Assembly: GCF_002933295.1 (NCBI RefSeq)
Contig: NZ_PSSW01000001.1
Coordinates: 620,001 to 684,000, forward strand
Length of the DNA stretch: 64,000 nucleotides
From: Marinobacter flavimaris
GTDB taxonomy: Bacteria; Pseudomonadota; Gammaproteobacteria; Pseudomonadales; Oleiphilaceae
Direction of reading: 5' to 3'
The notes beneath the pieces are model-generated. The model did not search any database, had not been told where the DNA came from, and saw nothing but the letters and a program-made list of their open reading frames with translations. The stretch's first letter is position 1; the number at the start of each line of letters is the position of its first letter. Below, in pieces: positions 26,564-36,277 of this stretch. Position numbers and translations under genes: made by a program.

Positions 26564-27454
26564 TCAGTTCGAGAGGCTGTAGACGTAAGCCGCGAGAATC
26601 TGAATCTGATCGTCCGAAAGCAGGCGATCCTGAGCGGGCATCATATTCTGACGACCGTTCACGACAGTTTCCTTGATCCACTCATAGGTAGAACCGTAGA
26701 GCCAGGTGTTGTCTGTCAGGTTGGGTGCGCCAAGGGCCTGATTACCCTTGCCGTCTGCGCCGTGGCAAGCAACGCAAGCCTGGGCAAACACCTGTTCTCC
26801 GGCTTTGGCTGCTTCGGCATCCTTTTCCCGTCCACTGAAACTGAGAACATAGTTAACCACCTGGTCAACTTGTTCACTGGTCATATTTGGCATCGTTCCC
26901 ATGGCAGGCATGGCGCCCATACGGCCGTTGTGAAGCGTACTCAGAATAGCCTCGGGAGTTCCACCATAAAGCCAGTCGTCGTCCGTCAGGTTGGGGAAGC
27001 CCACCTGGCCGCGAGCGGCCGAGCCATGGCATACCGCACAGTTGTTGGCAAACAGGCGCTGGCCGATTTTCATGGCATCGCTGTTTTCCGCCAACTCGGG
27101 CACCGGGGTCTGTCCGTACTGGGCGTAAATCGGCCCGTACTTCTCTTCAGCCTCGGCTACCTCGGCTTCCCATTGGTTGGTCGACGTCCAGCCCAGCAAG
27201 CCCTTGAAGCTGCCGAGACCCGGATAGAGCGCGAGGTATCCCAACGAAAATATGCAGGTAGCCAGGAACAGATAGAACCACCACTTGGGGAGTGGATTGT
27301 CATATTCCTCGATGCCATCAAAGGAATGGCCCATGGTGCGGTCGGTTTCGGTATCGCTCGTCTGGCTCTTGCGGGTCGCCCAAAGCAGCCACCAGCAGCC
27401 AAACACAGTACCCAGCGTGATCACGCTGATCCAGATGCTCCAGAAGGTACTCAT
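26564..27454 (-). CDS. ccoP: cbb3 oxidase subunit III, dihaem cytochrome c (CcoP)
   Basis: A 296-residue membrane-anchored dihaem cytochrome c that passes electrons to CcoO and CcoN. Two CXXCH motifs are seen: Cys139/Cys142-His143 (CAVCHGS) and Cys227/Cys230-His231 (CVACHGA). Two N-terminal spans (about 5-27 and 58-78) and the FixP-type linker 'HSFDGIEEYDNPLPKWWFYLF' are present. Its start overlaps ccoQ by 4 nt. Confidence 0.96.
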   Translation of the reverse strand: MSTFWSIWISVITLGTVFGCWWLLWATRKSQTSDTETDRTMGHSFDGIEEYDNPLPKWWFYLFLATCIFSLGYLALYPGLGSFKGLLGWTSTNQWEAEVAEAEEKYGPIYAQYGQTPVPELAENSDAMKIGQRLFANNCAVCHGSAARGQVGFPNLTDDDWLYGGTPEAILSTLHNGRMGAMPAMGTMPNMTSEQVDQVVNYVLSFSGREKDAEAAKAGEQVFAQACVACHGADGKGNQALGAPNLTDNTWLYGSTYEWIKETVVNGRQNMMPAQDRLLSDDQIQILAAYVYSLSN

Positions 27455-27636
27455 TGTTTTTTCTCCGCTTTTTCCTGTTCGAGCGTACGCTTTTCCACGT
27501 CGTCATCATCGAAGGGCAAGTGTGCGGCCTCGTCGTTGGCTTTCTTGCGGTGGGCGCTGTACGCCCACCAAACGATGCCGAAAAAGGCTGCCATCACCAG
27601 AAGTGTGTGAACTCCGCGTAACTCATTGATATCCAT
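27451..27636 (-). CDS. ccoQ: cbb3 oxidase subunit IV (CcoQ)
   Basis: A 61-residue, single-span protein (LLVMAAFFGIVWWAYSAHRK) with a charged C-terminus, as is usual for CcoQ/FixQ, which stabilises the oxidase. It lies between ccoO (4 bp) and ccoP (4-nt overlap). Confidence 0.92.
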   Translation of the reverse strand: MDINELRGVHTLLVMAAFFGIVWWAYSAHRKKANDEAAHLPFDDDDVEKRTLEQEKAEKKQ

Positions 27637-27640
27637 TAAA

Positions 27641-28249
27641 TCACCGTGTTTCTGAAATCACTGTGCCCAGTTGTTGCAGGTAAGCGACCAGAGCCTCGAT
27701 TTCAAATTTGCCTTCCACTTGAGCGGACGCCTCGGCGATCTGCTCATCGGTGTAGGGCACGCCAAGTGTTTGCAGTGTCTCCATCTTCGCAGCAGTCTTG
27801 GTGTGGTCTACCTTGTCCTCAAACAGCCACGGGAAGGCCGGCATGTTTGATTCGGGAACCACGCTGCGCGGGTTATAGAGATGCTGGCGTTGCCAGGCGT
27901 CCGAATAGCGACCGCCTACACGGGCCAGATCCGGACCGGTGCGCTTGGATCCCCACAGGAACGGGCGGTCATAGACAAACTCGCCCGCAACGGAGTAGTG
28001 GCCATACCGCTCAGTCTCCGCACGGAACGGACGGATCTGCTGGGTATGACAAACGTGGCAGCCTTCGCGAATGTAGATGTCCCTGCCTTCCAGCTCAACA
28101 GCACTGAGGGGCTCAAGGCCTTCGACAGGCTCATTCACACTCTTCTGGAAGAACAGCGGCACTATTTCCGCCAGAAAGCCGCCACTGATGACCAGGACGA
28201 TCAGTACGATCATCAGACCAAGGTTCTTTTCGACTATTTCATGTTTCAT
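27641..28249 (-). CDS. ccoO: cbb3 oxidase subunit II, monohaem cytochrome c (CcoO)
   Basis: A 202-residue protein with an N-terminal anchor (about 10-33) and one haem-binding motif, Cys64/Cys67-His68 ([18 protein letters not shown]), typical of CcoO/FixO. The Met axial ligand is probably in '[14 protein letters not shown]'. It receives electrons from CcoP and passes them to CcoN. It is 15 bp after ccoN. Confidence 0.96.
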   Translation of the reverse strand: MKHEIVEKNLGLMIVLIVLVISGGFLAEIVPLFFQKSVNEPVEGLEPLSAVELEGRDIYIREGCHVCHTQQIRPFRAETERYGHYSVAGEFVYDRPFLWGSKRTGPDLARVGGRYSDAWQRQHLYNPRSVVPESNMPAFPWLFEDKVDHTKTAAKMETLQTLGVPYTDEQIAEASAQVEGKFEIEALVAYLQQLGTVISETR

Positions 28250-28264
28250 TCTGATTCTCTCCCG

Positions 28265-29695
28265 TTACGCCGGCTGTGTTGCCGCGTTGTCCTGCGCAAC
28301 CGCATCTTTCTGGCGAACGGTCATGTAGACGTTATAAGCCATGAGCAGCATGCCGCTCACAAAAATGGCGCCGCCGATGAAGCGAACAAAGTAACCGGGG
28401 TAGGAGGCCTCCAGGGCTTCAACAAAGCTGTATGTCAGGGTGCCGTCTTCGTTGACAGCGCGCCACATCAGGCCTTGCATGATGCCGTTTACCCACATTG
28501 CGACGATGTAAAGTACGACACCGACAGTGGAAAGCCAGAAGTGCACGTTGATCAGGGCAGTGCTGTACATCGCCTGAACACCCCAAAGCTTGGGTACCAG
28601 GTGATAAACCGCACCGATACTGATCATGGCAACCCAGCCGAGAGCACCGGAGTGAACGTGGCCGATGGTCCAGTCAGTGTTGTGGGAAAGCGCGTTGACT
28701 GTCTTGATGGCCATCATCGGGCCTTCGAAAGTGGACATGCCGTAGAACGACAGGGAGACCACGAGGAAGCGCAGAATAGGGTCAGTGCGCAGTTTGTGCC
28801 ATGCGCCTGACAGAGTCATCATGCCGTTGATCATGCCGCCCCAGGAGGGTGCCAGCAGAATCAGAGACATTACCATGCCTGCAGTCTGTGCCCAGTCTGG
28901 CAGTGCAGAGTAGTGCAGGTGGTGACCACCAGCCCATACGTAGGTTGCGATCAGCGCCCAGAAGTGGACGATTGACAGGCGGTAGGAGTAAACCGGGCGG
29001 TTGGCCTGCTTGGGAACGAAGTAGTACATCATCCCGAGGAAGCCGGCGGTCAGGAAAAAGCCAACGGCGTTGTGGCCATACCACCACTGCATCATGGCGT
29101 CGGTGACACCTGCGTATGCAGAGTAGGACTTGAAGGCGCTCGCTGGCAGGGCCAGGTTATTGCCGATATGGAGTGCCGCAACCGTAATAATGAAGGCACC
29201 GTAGAACCAGTTGGCCACGTAGATGTGCGGGGTGCTGCGCTTCATTACGGTTCCGAAGAACACGAGTGCGTAGGTTACCCAGACAATGGCTATGGCGATA
29301 TCGATCGGCCATTCGAGTTCGGCATATTCCTTGGAAGAGGTAAGGCCGAGCGGCAGGGTAATGGCTGCCGAGACAATGATCGCTTGCCAACCCCAGAAAG
29401 TGAACGACGCCAGTCCATCTGAAATCAGACGGGCCTGACAGGTGCGTTGCACAACATAGTAGGAGGTAGCGAAGAGGGCACTTCCACCAAAGCCGAATAT
29501 GACGGCGTTGGTATGCAGCGGCCGGAGACGGCCGAAGTGGGTGAAGGGCAGGTCGAGGTTGAGGGATGGCCAGACCAGCTGCGCTGCGATCAGCACACCC
29601 AGGGACATACCTACAATACCCCATACCACTGTCATGATGGTGAACTGCCTTACCACCTTGTAGTTGTATGTCAGGTTTGCATTTACTGTGCTCAT
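28265..29695 (-). CDS. ccoN: cbb3-type cytochrome c oxidase catalytic subunit I (CcoN)
   Basis: A 476-residue, 12-span haem-copper oxidase subunit carrying haem b, haem b3 and CuB. Visible ligand motifs include '[15 protein letters not shown]', '[18 protein letters not shown]' (CuB His), the His pair in '[13 protein letters not shown]' and '[12 protein letters not shown]'. This C-family oxidase works at low oxygen. It is the first gene of the cco cluster, preceded by two Anr-like sites and a candidate -10. Confidence 0.97.
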   Translation of the reverse strand: MSTVNANLTYNYKVVRQFTIMTVVWGIVGMSLGVLIAAQLVWPSLNLDLPFTHFGRLRPLHTNAVIFGFGGSALFATSYYVVQRTCQARLISDGLASFTFWGWQAIIVSAAITLPLGLTSSKEYAELEWPIDIAIAIVWVTYALVFFGTVMKRSTPHIYVANWFYGAFIITVAALHIGNNLALPASAFKSYSAYAGVTDAMMQWWYGHNAVGFFLTAGFLGMMYYFVPKQANRPVYSYRLSIVHFWALIATYVWAGGHHLHYSALPDWAQTAGMVMSLILLAPSWGGMINGMMTLSGAWHKLRTDPILRFLVVSLSFYGMSTFEGPMMAIKTVNALSHNTDWTIGHVHSGALGWVAMISIGAVYHLVPKLWGVQAMYSTALINVHFWLSTVGVVLYIVAMWVNGIMQGLMWRAVNEDGTLTYSFVEALEASYPGYFVRFIGGAIFVSGMLLMAYNVYMTVRQKDAVAQDNAATQPA

Positions 29696-29737
29696 AGCCT
29701 TACCAATGGGTTTAAAGTGGGGAAATATGCGGGCGCA

Positions 29738-29796
29738 AGTATGGAGAAACGATTAGCTGTTTGCAATGACTCAGGTCAAGTCCTGACATCCGTCAA
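29738..29796 (-). promoter_or_regulatory. Anr/FNR-controlled ccoN promoter with two boxes
   Basis: Minus-strand TTGACctgaGTCAT (plus 29766-29779) and TTGACggatGTCAG (plus 29783-29796) resemble TTGAT-N4-ATCAA, both with mismatches. The nearer box is centred at 29772.5; a -10-like CATACT (29738-29743) sits exactly where an activator at -41.5 needs it, giving a start near 29731 and a short leader before the ATG at 29695. Anr/FNR control of cco operons is well established in relatives; binding here is inferred. Confidence 0.6.
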
Positions 29797-29915
29797 ATGC
29801 GCCGAAATCAGCAACATGGCTTCCTTTTCAGTGCCGTTATTGGAGTTGTTTCAGCGAAGGGAATGTGTGTTGCCTGAGTGCAATGATAGTCGCTTAACTG
29901 AATGAGGTGAATTCT

Positions 29916-30557
29916 GTGGAGTTGATTAAGACCAAAGGCTATGAGGGTGAGCCGAAAGTTGTACTGATTTTGGCACACGGCGCCGGCGCGCCGGCCGATT
30001 CGAGCTTCATGGAGGAGCTTTCGGCAGCGCTGGAGCAAGAGGGCATTGAGACAGTACGTTTTGAGTTCCCGTATATGCAGAAAAGGCGTCTGGATGGAAA
30101 GAAGCGACCGCCCGACAGAGAGCAAGTGTTGCTGGACTGTTTTACCCGGGTGGTCGACCAGGTTCGATCAGATTGCGGATCTGGCAGCAGGGTACTGGTG
30201 GGTGGCAAATCCATGGGTGGACGCATGGCAAGCATTCTGGCGAGCCGTCGGGAAGGTATTGATGGTGTCGCCTGCTTTGGTTATCCCTTCCATCCGCCCG
30301 GTAAGCCCGACCGCTGGCGTACCGGGCACTTCCAGGATGTGAGCTGCCCTATGCTGGTGCTTCAGGGGACAAGGGATCCGTTCGGGAAACCGTCCGAGAT
30401 GGCTGGCCATGAGCAGGAGTTGGAGGGAATCCGTTTGCTCTGGCTGGAAGGGGGTAATCATGATTTCCAGCCGCTGAAAAGCCAGCCACAGACCCAAAAG
30501 GAGCTGATCGTGGCGGCTGCCCGGGAAACCCGGATCTTTGTGGACGAGCGGCTTTGA
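29916..30557 (+). CDS. Alpha/beta-fold hydrolase, dienelactone-hydrolase-like small family
   Basis: A 213-residue cytoplasmic protein. Motifs include 'LILAHGAGAPADSSFMEEL' near the start and nucleophile elbow 'GGKSMGGRMAS', with a late Asp in 'QGTRDPFG' and His in 'GGNHDFQPL' completing a Ser-Asp-His triad. This matches the KANL3/Tex30-like alpha/beta-hydrolase family, of unknown substrate. GTG 29916 is favoured, since GAGGTGA precedes it; GTG 29907 is in frame. It converges with the diguanylate cyclase gene. Confidence 0.8.
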   Translation: MELIKTKGYEGEPKVVLILAHGAGAPADSSFMEELSAALEQEGIETVRFEFPYMQKRRLDGKKRPPDREQVLLDCFTRVVDQVRSDCGSGSRVLVGGKSMGGRMASILASRREGIDGVACFGYPFHPPGKPDRWRTGHFQDVSCPMLVLQGTRDPFGKPSEMAGHEQELEGIRLLWLEGGNHDFQPLKSQPQTQKELIVAAARETRIFVDERL

Positions 30558-30566
30558 GCCTCATCT

Positions 30567-32408
30567 CTACTGCACCCCGACAGCCTCAGAGAGCTCAGCG
30601 CGGTTGCGGCCTTTGCTTTTTGCACGGTACAGGGCCTCATCGGCCCGCTCGAACAGTTGGTTCTGGGTCTCTCCGGAGTCGAGTGATGCGATACCTGCGC
30701 TGAGGGTTATTCTCACTTTGGTGCCGTCTGGGGAGAGTAGTGGCGTCCTGGCGATGTCTTGCAGCAATGCAGAACAGACATTCAAAGCTCCGTTTGCATC
30801 GGTTCCGGGCAGCAGTAACGCAAACTCCTCACCACCGAATCGGATGGCAACATCCCGGGGACGTTTCACGTGCCGGGTCAGCATTTCGGCGATGAACTGA
30901 AGGCAGCTGTCCCCAAAGCCATGGCCCCAGGTGTCGTTAATGTTCTTGAAATGGTCGGCATCGACCAGCGCCAGGGTCAGTGGCTGGGACGTGCGCCGCG
31001 CTTCGGCGCACAATTCCGGGAATATGTTGTTCAAGTGCCTTCGATTGTAAAGGCCGGTCAGGGCGTCGTTCAGGCTCAGTGTCGATAGCTTGCGGTTGGC
31101 CTTTTCCAGTTCCCGCATGGTATTCCGCAGCTGCGCGGTACGTTCATGCACTTTGAATTCCAGTTCTGTCCTCGCATTATGTTCCACGTCCAGAAGCTTC
31201 TGGTTCAGCAGGCGCCACCTCTGCACCATCGCATAGTTCAGCAGGATCACCTGTCCTCCCACTGCTGATTGCATCAGCGCCTCCCGTGCAAGAAAGTCAT
31301 GCAGATAACCAAAAGCCGCCAGAGCATAGATCAGACCACCAACGAGCATGATCAGCCAGGCCAGCAGGTACCACATGGCCGGCTGATACCCCTGTTTCCA
31401 ACGAACCGCTGCGATGATGAACAGGCTTGAAATAACCGTCAGTGCTAGAACGGTATTGAGCAGAATGGTTTTGTTGTAGGGCAGTATCAGTGTCAGTGCC
31501 AGGAAGCCAATGCAGAACCAGGCCTGCCCTTTGAGGACCGTTTCCGAGATGGTTCCGCGGTCTACTTCCAGGAAGGACCGGCCGAAAAGGATCATGGCCA
31601 GGGCGCAAAGGGACAAAGACAGGGGGATGGATGTATTGGCAAAGCCCGGGTTGTCTGGCCAGAAGTACTGGTTCGCGAAGCCGCCCATGGCGAACAGAAA
31701 CAGTCCGAGTGCTGCCAGGTAAAACGCGTTGTAGAAGTAATAGCCGGTGCCGGAGCTGAAAAACAGCAGCAGGTTGAAGACCGCAAATACCAGGAGCGCG
31801 CCGTAGAATAGCCCGTGGGTCAGTGTCAGATGATTACTGCGGGCAATGACTTCCGCCGGGGTTTCAAAGCTGAGCGGCACGTTCAGAGCGCCATTGCTGT
31901 GGATCCGGATCGTCAGGGACCGGGTTTCACCGCCATCCAGTGTGACGGGAAGCAGAAAGTACCGGTAGTCTACCGCCCTGGACCCGAAAGGCCGCTGATC
32001 TCCGGTAACCAGTGTCTCTGTAGTATCATTACCCGCCTGCCAGAATGTGACTTCGTCCAGCAGCGGGTAGTTGAGTTTCAGGTACCAGGCGGCCCGCTCA
32101 GCGCCGGAGTTCCTGACGTGCAGGTGTACCCAGTAAACGGATTTGGTGTGGCTGAATACCAGGTCCCGGCCGTTTGCCGGGGTCCAATCGATACTTCGGG
32201 GGAGTTGGTCCGGATTCCTTGCTTCATGTCCGGGCGCGCCCGGCGGCGCACTGTAATAGCAAACGTATTGCATCAGGGAAGCGCGGGCAGCAGTATCGGT
32301 GGCCTCGAGGACAGGGCAGTCCGACGCCATCGAACCCGTGTCTGGCAGCGCCAGGGCAGGGGCCAGCAAAAGGCAGAGAATGGCAATCAAACGCAAAACG
32401 GACGACAT
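30567..32408 (-). CDS. Diguanylate cyclase with 7TMR-DISM sensor
   Basis: A 613-residue membrane protein: signal peptide (to about 22), 7TMR-DISMED2 periplasmic domain (about 30-180, ending with the 'RSLTIRIHSNGALNVPLSF' strand), seven spans (about 195-390), a coiled coil (about 400-440) and a GGDEF domain (about 450-600). The active loop is GGEEF (525-529), and an RxxD inhibitory site (RPRD) lies five residues before it, so product inhibition by c-di-GMP is expected. No EAL domain is present. A hairpin covers its Shine-Dalgarno. Confidence 0.92.
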   Translation of the reverse strand: MSSVLRLIAILCLLLAPALALPDTGSMASDCPVLEATDTAARASLMQYVCYYSAPPGAPGHEARNPDQLPRSIDWTPANGRDLVFSHTKSVYWVHLHVRNSGAERAAWYLKLNYPLLDEVTFWQAGNDTTETLVTGDQRPFGSRAVDYRYFLLPVTLDGGETRSLTIRIHSNGALNVPLSFETPAEVIARSNHLTLTHGLFYGALLVFAVFNLLLFFSSGTGYYFYNAFYLAALGLFLFAMGGFANQYFWPDNPGFANTSIPLSLSLCALAMILFGRSFLEVDRGTISETVLKGQAWFCIGFLALTLILPYNKTILLNTVLALTVISSLFIIAAVRWKQGYQPAMWYLLAWLIMLVGGLIYALAAFGYLHDFLAREALMQSAVGGQVILLNYAMVQRWRLLNQKLLDVEHNARTELEFKVHERTAQLRNTMRELEKANRKLSTLSLNDALTGLYNRRHLNNIFPELCAEARRTSQPLTLALVDADHFKNINDTWGHGFGDSCLQFIAEMLTRHVKRPRDVAIRFGGEEFALLLPGTDANGALNVCSALLQDIARTPLLSPDGTKVRITLSAGIASLDSGETQNQLFERADEALYRAKSKGRNRAELSEAVGVQ

Positions 32409-32414
32409 TCATGG

Positions 32415-32440
32415 CTTCCCGCGGTTATCAGAGCGGGAAG
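32415..32440 (-). promoter_or_regulatory. 5'-leader hairpin enclosing the ribosome binding site of the diguanylate cyclase
   Basis: CTTCCCGC (32415-32422) pairs with GCGGGAAG (32433-32440). On the minus strand the GGGAAG that would serve as Shine-Dalgarno (6 nt before ATG 32408) lies in the 3' arm, paired in an 8-bp GC-rich stem. This could limit translation until opened. Confidence 0.4.
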
Positions 32441-32520
32441 TGTAGCCAGAGAAGACAATCTAAGCTGTTAAACAGTTTCAACTTTTACGGGTTGGTCTCC
32501 GACCCTGATTCAGGAAATGC

Positions 32521-33597
32521 ATGGAACAGATTCTTGTGTTTTGCCGGCCAGGCTTTGAAACCGAAGCCGGCCGTGAAATGACCGACTCAGCCACGGAGCG
32601 AGGTATTTTCGGGTATTTCGAGCCCCTGAAAGACCAGGGGCTGGTGCGCTTCTACCCGGCAGCTCCGGAAACTGCCGATGATGTGATGGCTCGTCTGTTT
32701 CTTGAGGAGCTGGTCTTCGTCCGTGACTGGATTGTCGTTCTCGGGCAATTCAGCCTGCCAGAGACTGACAGGGTCGGTGCTGTTATCGAGGGAATCCGTG
32801 GACTTGGGCGCGGTTTTCCGGGTTGTGCGCGGCTGGAAGTCCGGTTACCCGAAAACAACGCGGATGGAGACCTTGGAAACTTTGCCCGAAAGTGGGTGTC
32901 TCCGCTCTCCCGCGGTTTGCGGGGAGCCGGTCTCCTGAAGGCTGACCAGAATGCTCCTGCGCCGGCGCGTCTGGAGGTTTTCCTCCCCGATTTTACGTCG
33001 GCGGTCGTCGGTTTCAGTCTGGCGGATAACCGGGCACGTTACGTTGGTGGCATCCCGCGCCTGCGGCTGCCGGCATCAGCGCCCAGTCGCTCTGCCCTCA
33101 AGCTCGAAGAGGCCTGGAAGGTGTTTCTGCCTCCGGAACAGGAGCTGGACTACCTTGGTGGTGGCAAGAAGGCCGCGGATCTTGGCGCCGCTCCGGGCGG
33201 ATGGACCTGGCAGCTTGTGCGTCAGGGGATGATGGTAACCGCAGTGGACAACGGCCCAATGAACCCTGAATTGATGGCCTCTGGGCAGGTGGAGCATGTT
33301 GAGGCGGATGGTTATGGTTGGCGGCCCAGGCGCGGCATCGACTGGATGGTCTGCGACATTGTGGATCAGCCCCGGAAAACGGCAAAATTGGCTGTGACCT
33401 GGCTAGGTGAAGGCCTTTGCCGTTACACGGTGTTCAATCTGAAGTTGCCTATGAAAAAGCGCTATGACGAGTGGCTGATTTGCCGGAACATTCTCGTTGA
33501 TGGCTTGAAAGAGGCGGGCATCGGTTTTCGCCTTAAAGCCCGCCACCTTTACCATGACAGGGAAGAAATAACCTGTTTCATCGAGCGGACGGGTTAA
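32521..33597 (+). CDS. rlmM: 23S rRNA (cytidine-2498-2'-O)-methyltransferase
   Basis: A 358-residue enzyme that methylates C2498 of 23S rRNA. It has an N-terminal ferredoxin-like/THUMP-like region and a C-terminal Rossmann methyltransferase: 'ADLGAAPGGWTWQLVRQGM' is the SAM-binding loop, and 'DWMVCDIVDQPRKTAKL' and 'FNLKLPMKKRYDEW' carry conserved catalytic Asp and Lys. Length and order match RlmM (YgdE). It overlaps the convergent monooxygenase gene by 4 nt. Confidence 0.94.
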   Translation: MEQILVFCRPGFETEAGREMTDSATERGIFGYFEPLKDQGLVRFYPAAPETADDVMARLFLEELVFVRDWIVVLGQFSLPETDRVGAVIEGIRGLGRGFPGCARLEVRLPENNADGDLGNFARKWVSPLSRGLRGAGLLKADQNAPAPARLEVFLPDFTSAVVGFSLADNRARYVGGIPRLRLPASAPSRSALKLEEAWKVFLPPEQELDYLGGGKKAADLGAAPGGWTWQLVRQGMMVTAVDNGPMNPELMASGQVEHVEADGYGWRPRRGIDWMVCDIVDQPRKTAKLAVTWLGEGLCRYTVFNLKLPMKKRYDEWLICRNILVDGLKEAGIGFRLKARHLYHDREEITCFIERTG

Positions 33598-33884
33598 AAG
33601 GCGCTTTGCTCCAGCACTGTAATGTGCTCTTCTTCGTCCATCATGGGGATAAGCTCCAGCATGAGTTCACGGCGCTCATCGGAGTGAAACCATCGATCCC
33701 AGTCTGCTTCGGAGCGCCAGTTCGCCAGTGTTATCCGGTGATTGGGGTCGTGGCTATCGAGCAGGGTTTCGCCAGAAATGAAACCGGGGGCACTGACAGC
33801 CTGCTGCAGAACCTTGCGCGACCGTTCTTCGTAGGCTGTTTCAAGGGTTTCGGCAATATGGCGTTCGATCAGAACCCGGATCAT
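33594..33884 (-). CDS. ABM-domain small monooxygenase-like protein
   Basis: A 96-residue protein with the antibiotic biosynthesis monooxygenase fold: 'MIRVLIERHIAETLETAYEE' at the start, then 'APGFISGETLLDSHDPNHRI' and 'LANWRSEADWDRWFHSDERR'. These dimeric ferredoxin-like proteins oxidise small molecules, degrade haem, or have unknown functions. The substrate is unknown. It stands alone on the minus strand. Confidence 0.82.
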   Translation of the reverse strand: MIRVLIERHIAETLETAYEERSRKVLQQAVSAPGFISGETLLDSHDPNHRITLANWRSEADWDRWFHSDERRELMLELIPMMDEEEHITVLEQSAF

Positions 33885-33970
33885 GAGAAACCTCCAAGTG
33901 GTTTAACTGTTATAAACAATAATTTAGCAGGTTTTTACGAAAAATCAGGTTCATTGACAGGAGACGACGT

Positions 33971-34210
33971 GTGACCGCAACTGACTACGACCTTGAGCTG
34001 GACGCCCGGGGCCTTTTCTGCCCGGAACCGGTCATGATGCTTCATAATCGAATCAACGATGTCCAACCTGGTGGCGTGTTGCGGGTTTTGGCGACAGACC
34101 CCTCTACCACCCGGGACATACCGAGGTTCTGCCAGTTTCTCGGCCATGAACTGGTGAAACAGCTGGAAGAGGACGATCTGTTTATCTACCTGATACGCCG
34201 GGGACAATAG
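33971..34210 (+). CDS. tusA: Sulfurtransferase TusA family protein
   Basis: A 79-residue TusA-fold protein with the active-site CPxP motif (Cys17-Pro-Glu-Pro20 in [13 protein letters not shown]). TusA passes persulfide sulfur from IscS to TusD or other acceptors for tRNA thiolation. It begins with GTG; AGGAGA lies upstream. It converges with dsbD. The 80-residue length and the sequence fit TusA proper better than YedF. Confidence 0.9.
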   Translation: MTATDYDLELDARGLFCPEPVMMLHNRINDVQPGGVLRVLATDPSTTRDIPRFCQFLGHELVKQLEEDDLFIYLIRRGQ

Positions 34211-34221
34211 CGATTTGTCAG

Positions 34222-36117
34222 TCAGACTTCCGGCTGCAGCGTCTGCAGGTGGCCAAGGAATTCCTCCCGATCCATTTCTCCGAGCACCCTGTGCTGGGGC
34301 AGTTCCTGGCCGTTACCGCGATAGAACAGAATAGCCGGGGGGCCGAAGAGGCCGAGTTCGTCCAGCATTGCCTGCTGTTCAGGGGTGTTGTCGGTCATAT
34401 CGATCTGCAGCAGGGTGTAGGGGCTAAGCGCCTGGATTACATCCGGCTTGCTGAAAACATTGCGTTCCATAACCTTGCAGGAGATGCACCAGTCGGCGTA
34501 GAAGTCCAGCAGAACGGGCCGTCCCTGTTCGCGGGCCTGTTGGAGCATCGCCTCGATTTCACCGGGCTGTTTCACGCGCACAAAATCCGCGTGCTGGACA
34601 CCGGCATTGCCGGCCCCGCCGAATGACGCGGAGGCGACCGTAAAGGGCGCTAGAGGTTTCAGCGGGTCATTGGCCCCGGCCACAGCACCGGCAAGCAGAG
34701 CCAGGCCATAGGCGAAAAGAACCAGCCCCAGCCCCTTCCGGGTCCGTTCCCAGCCGGCCCTGGCAGCATCAAAGGCGCCAAGCTGCACGCCGGTTATGGC
34801 GATAAGAAGGCCCCAGAGCGTCAGTGCCAGCCAGCCAGGTACCAGTCGCTCCACCAGCCAGATCGCCACGGCCAGCAGCATCACACCATAGAAGTGCTTC
34901 ACTGCGGTCATCCAGTGGCCGGTAGTCGGCAGCAATTTTCGCCCCCCGACCGCCACAAGAATCAGCGGAATGCCCATGCCAAGGCCGAGCGCAAACAGCG
35001 CCACCCCGCCGATCACGGCGTCCTGGGTTGTGGAGATATACAGCAGGCTGCCGGCCAGAGGCGCCGAGACACAGGGCGAGACGATCAGGGCCGACAGGGC
35101 GCCGATGCCGAATATGCTGAATACCCGGCTGCCGGTGAGCCGGTGACTGGCATCATTGAGGGGCTCACGAATGAAGCGTGGCAGCTGGATCTCGAAGAGA
35201 TCGAACATGGACAGGGCAAAGACGACGAACAGCAGGGCAAAGACGCTCAAAACCCAGGGAGATTGCAGTTGTGCCTGCAAATTAAAGCTGGCTCCGAGCA
35301 GACCCGTCAGCACGCCGGCCGCTGCATAGGTCAGTGCCATGCCCAGCACATAGCTACCGGACAGGAGCAGGGCATGGCCGGTTGTCCGGGTGTTTCTGCC
35401 GGAAACCAGTGAGGAAATAATCGGGACCATGGGCAACACACAGGGGGTGAAGGTGAGTCCCAACCCGAGGAGCAAAAATACACCGGCAATGACCAGGGTG
35501 GATTGCTGGGCCAGAAAGCCGGCGAGGCCGGTGGCGGTTTCCGTGTCGACGGGAACACTGTCGCCTGACGCAAAACCAGGTGTTGCGGCGGTCTGTGAGC
35601 CGGATCCGCCGCTACCCTGGTAGAAGAGCACATCCCGGGTCTGGGGCGGGTAACACAAGCCTGCTTTGGCGCAGCCCTGGTAGGTTACCTGAAGTTCGGC
35701 TTCCCGAAGGCCAGCAGGCAGCGCGACAGGCACACGGGCGTCAACGGGATCAAAGAAAACGGTGGTTTTGCCGAAGAATTCGTCCTCGGTCACCGTGCCT
35801 GGCGCCGAGAAAGCGGGTTCGCCCAGGCTTACCTCGGGATTTGTCGCGGTGATGCTGATCCGGTCGCGATACAGGTAGTGCCCGGGCGTGATATTCCAGG
35901 AGAGAACCACGGTGTCAGCGTTGGTTGAAAAACTGAAGGGCAGCGCTTCGTCGACGGGCAGAAAGTCGCTACCCTGGCCACCGAAAAGCGAGCCTCCATT
36001 GCCGCCGAGTGCCCAGGCGGAGGGGGAACTCAAACACACAAGGGCGAGTGCCAGAATCAGGCCCAGAGGATTTGCCCATTGGCGTTTTATCGTCGTTACT
36101 GCAGCAAAAGCCATCAT
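34222..36117 (-). CDS. dsbD: Thiol:disulfide interchange protein DsbD
   Basis: A 631-residue protein that carries electrons from cytoplasmic thioredoxin to the periplasm. It has a signal peptide, an N-terminal immunoglobulin-like domain with Cys149 and Cys155 (YQGCAKAGLCYPP), an eight-span core with Cys in 'FTPCVLPMVP' and 'SPCVSAPLAG', and a C-terminal thioredoxin domain with WCISCK. All three Cys pairs are intact. It can feed DsbC/CcmG-type clients, relevant to cytochrome c maturation for the cco products. The start may be ATG 36117 or 36114. Confidence 0.94.
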   Translation of the reverse strand: MMAFAAVTTIKRQWANPLGLILALALVCLSSPSAWALGGNGGSLFGGQGSDFLPVDEALPFSFSTNADTVVLSWNITPGHYLYRDRISITATNPEVSLGEPAFSAPGTVTEDEFFGKTTVFFDPVDARVPVALPAGLREAELQVTYQGCAKAGLCYPPQTRDVLFYQGSGGSGSQTAATPGFASGDSVPVDTETATGLAGFLAQQSTLVIAGVFLLLGLGLTFTPCVLPMVPIISSLVSGRNTRTTGHALLLSGSYVLGMALTYAAAGVLTGLLGASFNLQAQLQSPWVLSVFALLFVVFALSMFDLFEIQLPRFIREPLNDASHRLTGSRVFSIFGIGALSALIVSPCVSAPLAGSLLYISTTQDAVIGGVALFALGLGMGIPLILVAVGGRKLLPTTGHWMTAVKHFYGVMLLAVAIWLVERLVPGWLALTLWGLLIAITGVQLGAFDAARAGWERTRKGLGLVLFAYGLALLAGAVAGANDPLKPLAPFTVASASFGGAGNAGVQHADFVRVKQPGEIEAMLQQAREQGRPVLLDFYADWCISCKVMERNVFSKPDVIQALSPYTLLQIDMTDNTPEQQAMLDELGLFGPPAILFYRGNGQELPQHRVLGEMDREEFLGHLQTLQPEV

Positions 36118-36277
36118 TGATTGTAAGATTTCCCGGTTGGTGTCTCTCTGTTCAGAGTCTTTTCAATTGCGACTGTTACACCGCAATCGGCGCCGGTGCA
36201 CGCCAGCCATGGACACGACGTGACTGTCAAAGTTCCCTCTGGTATTGGGGGCGGTAAAGTCGCACAATAGCCACCCA

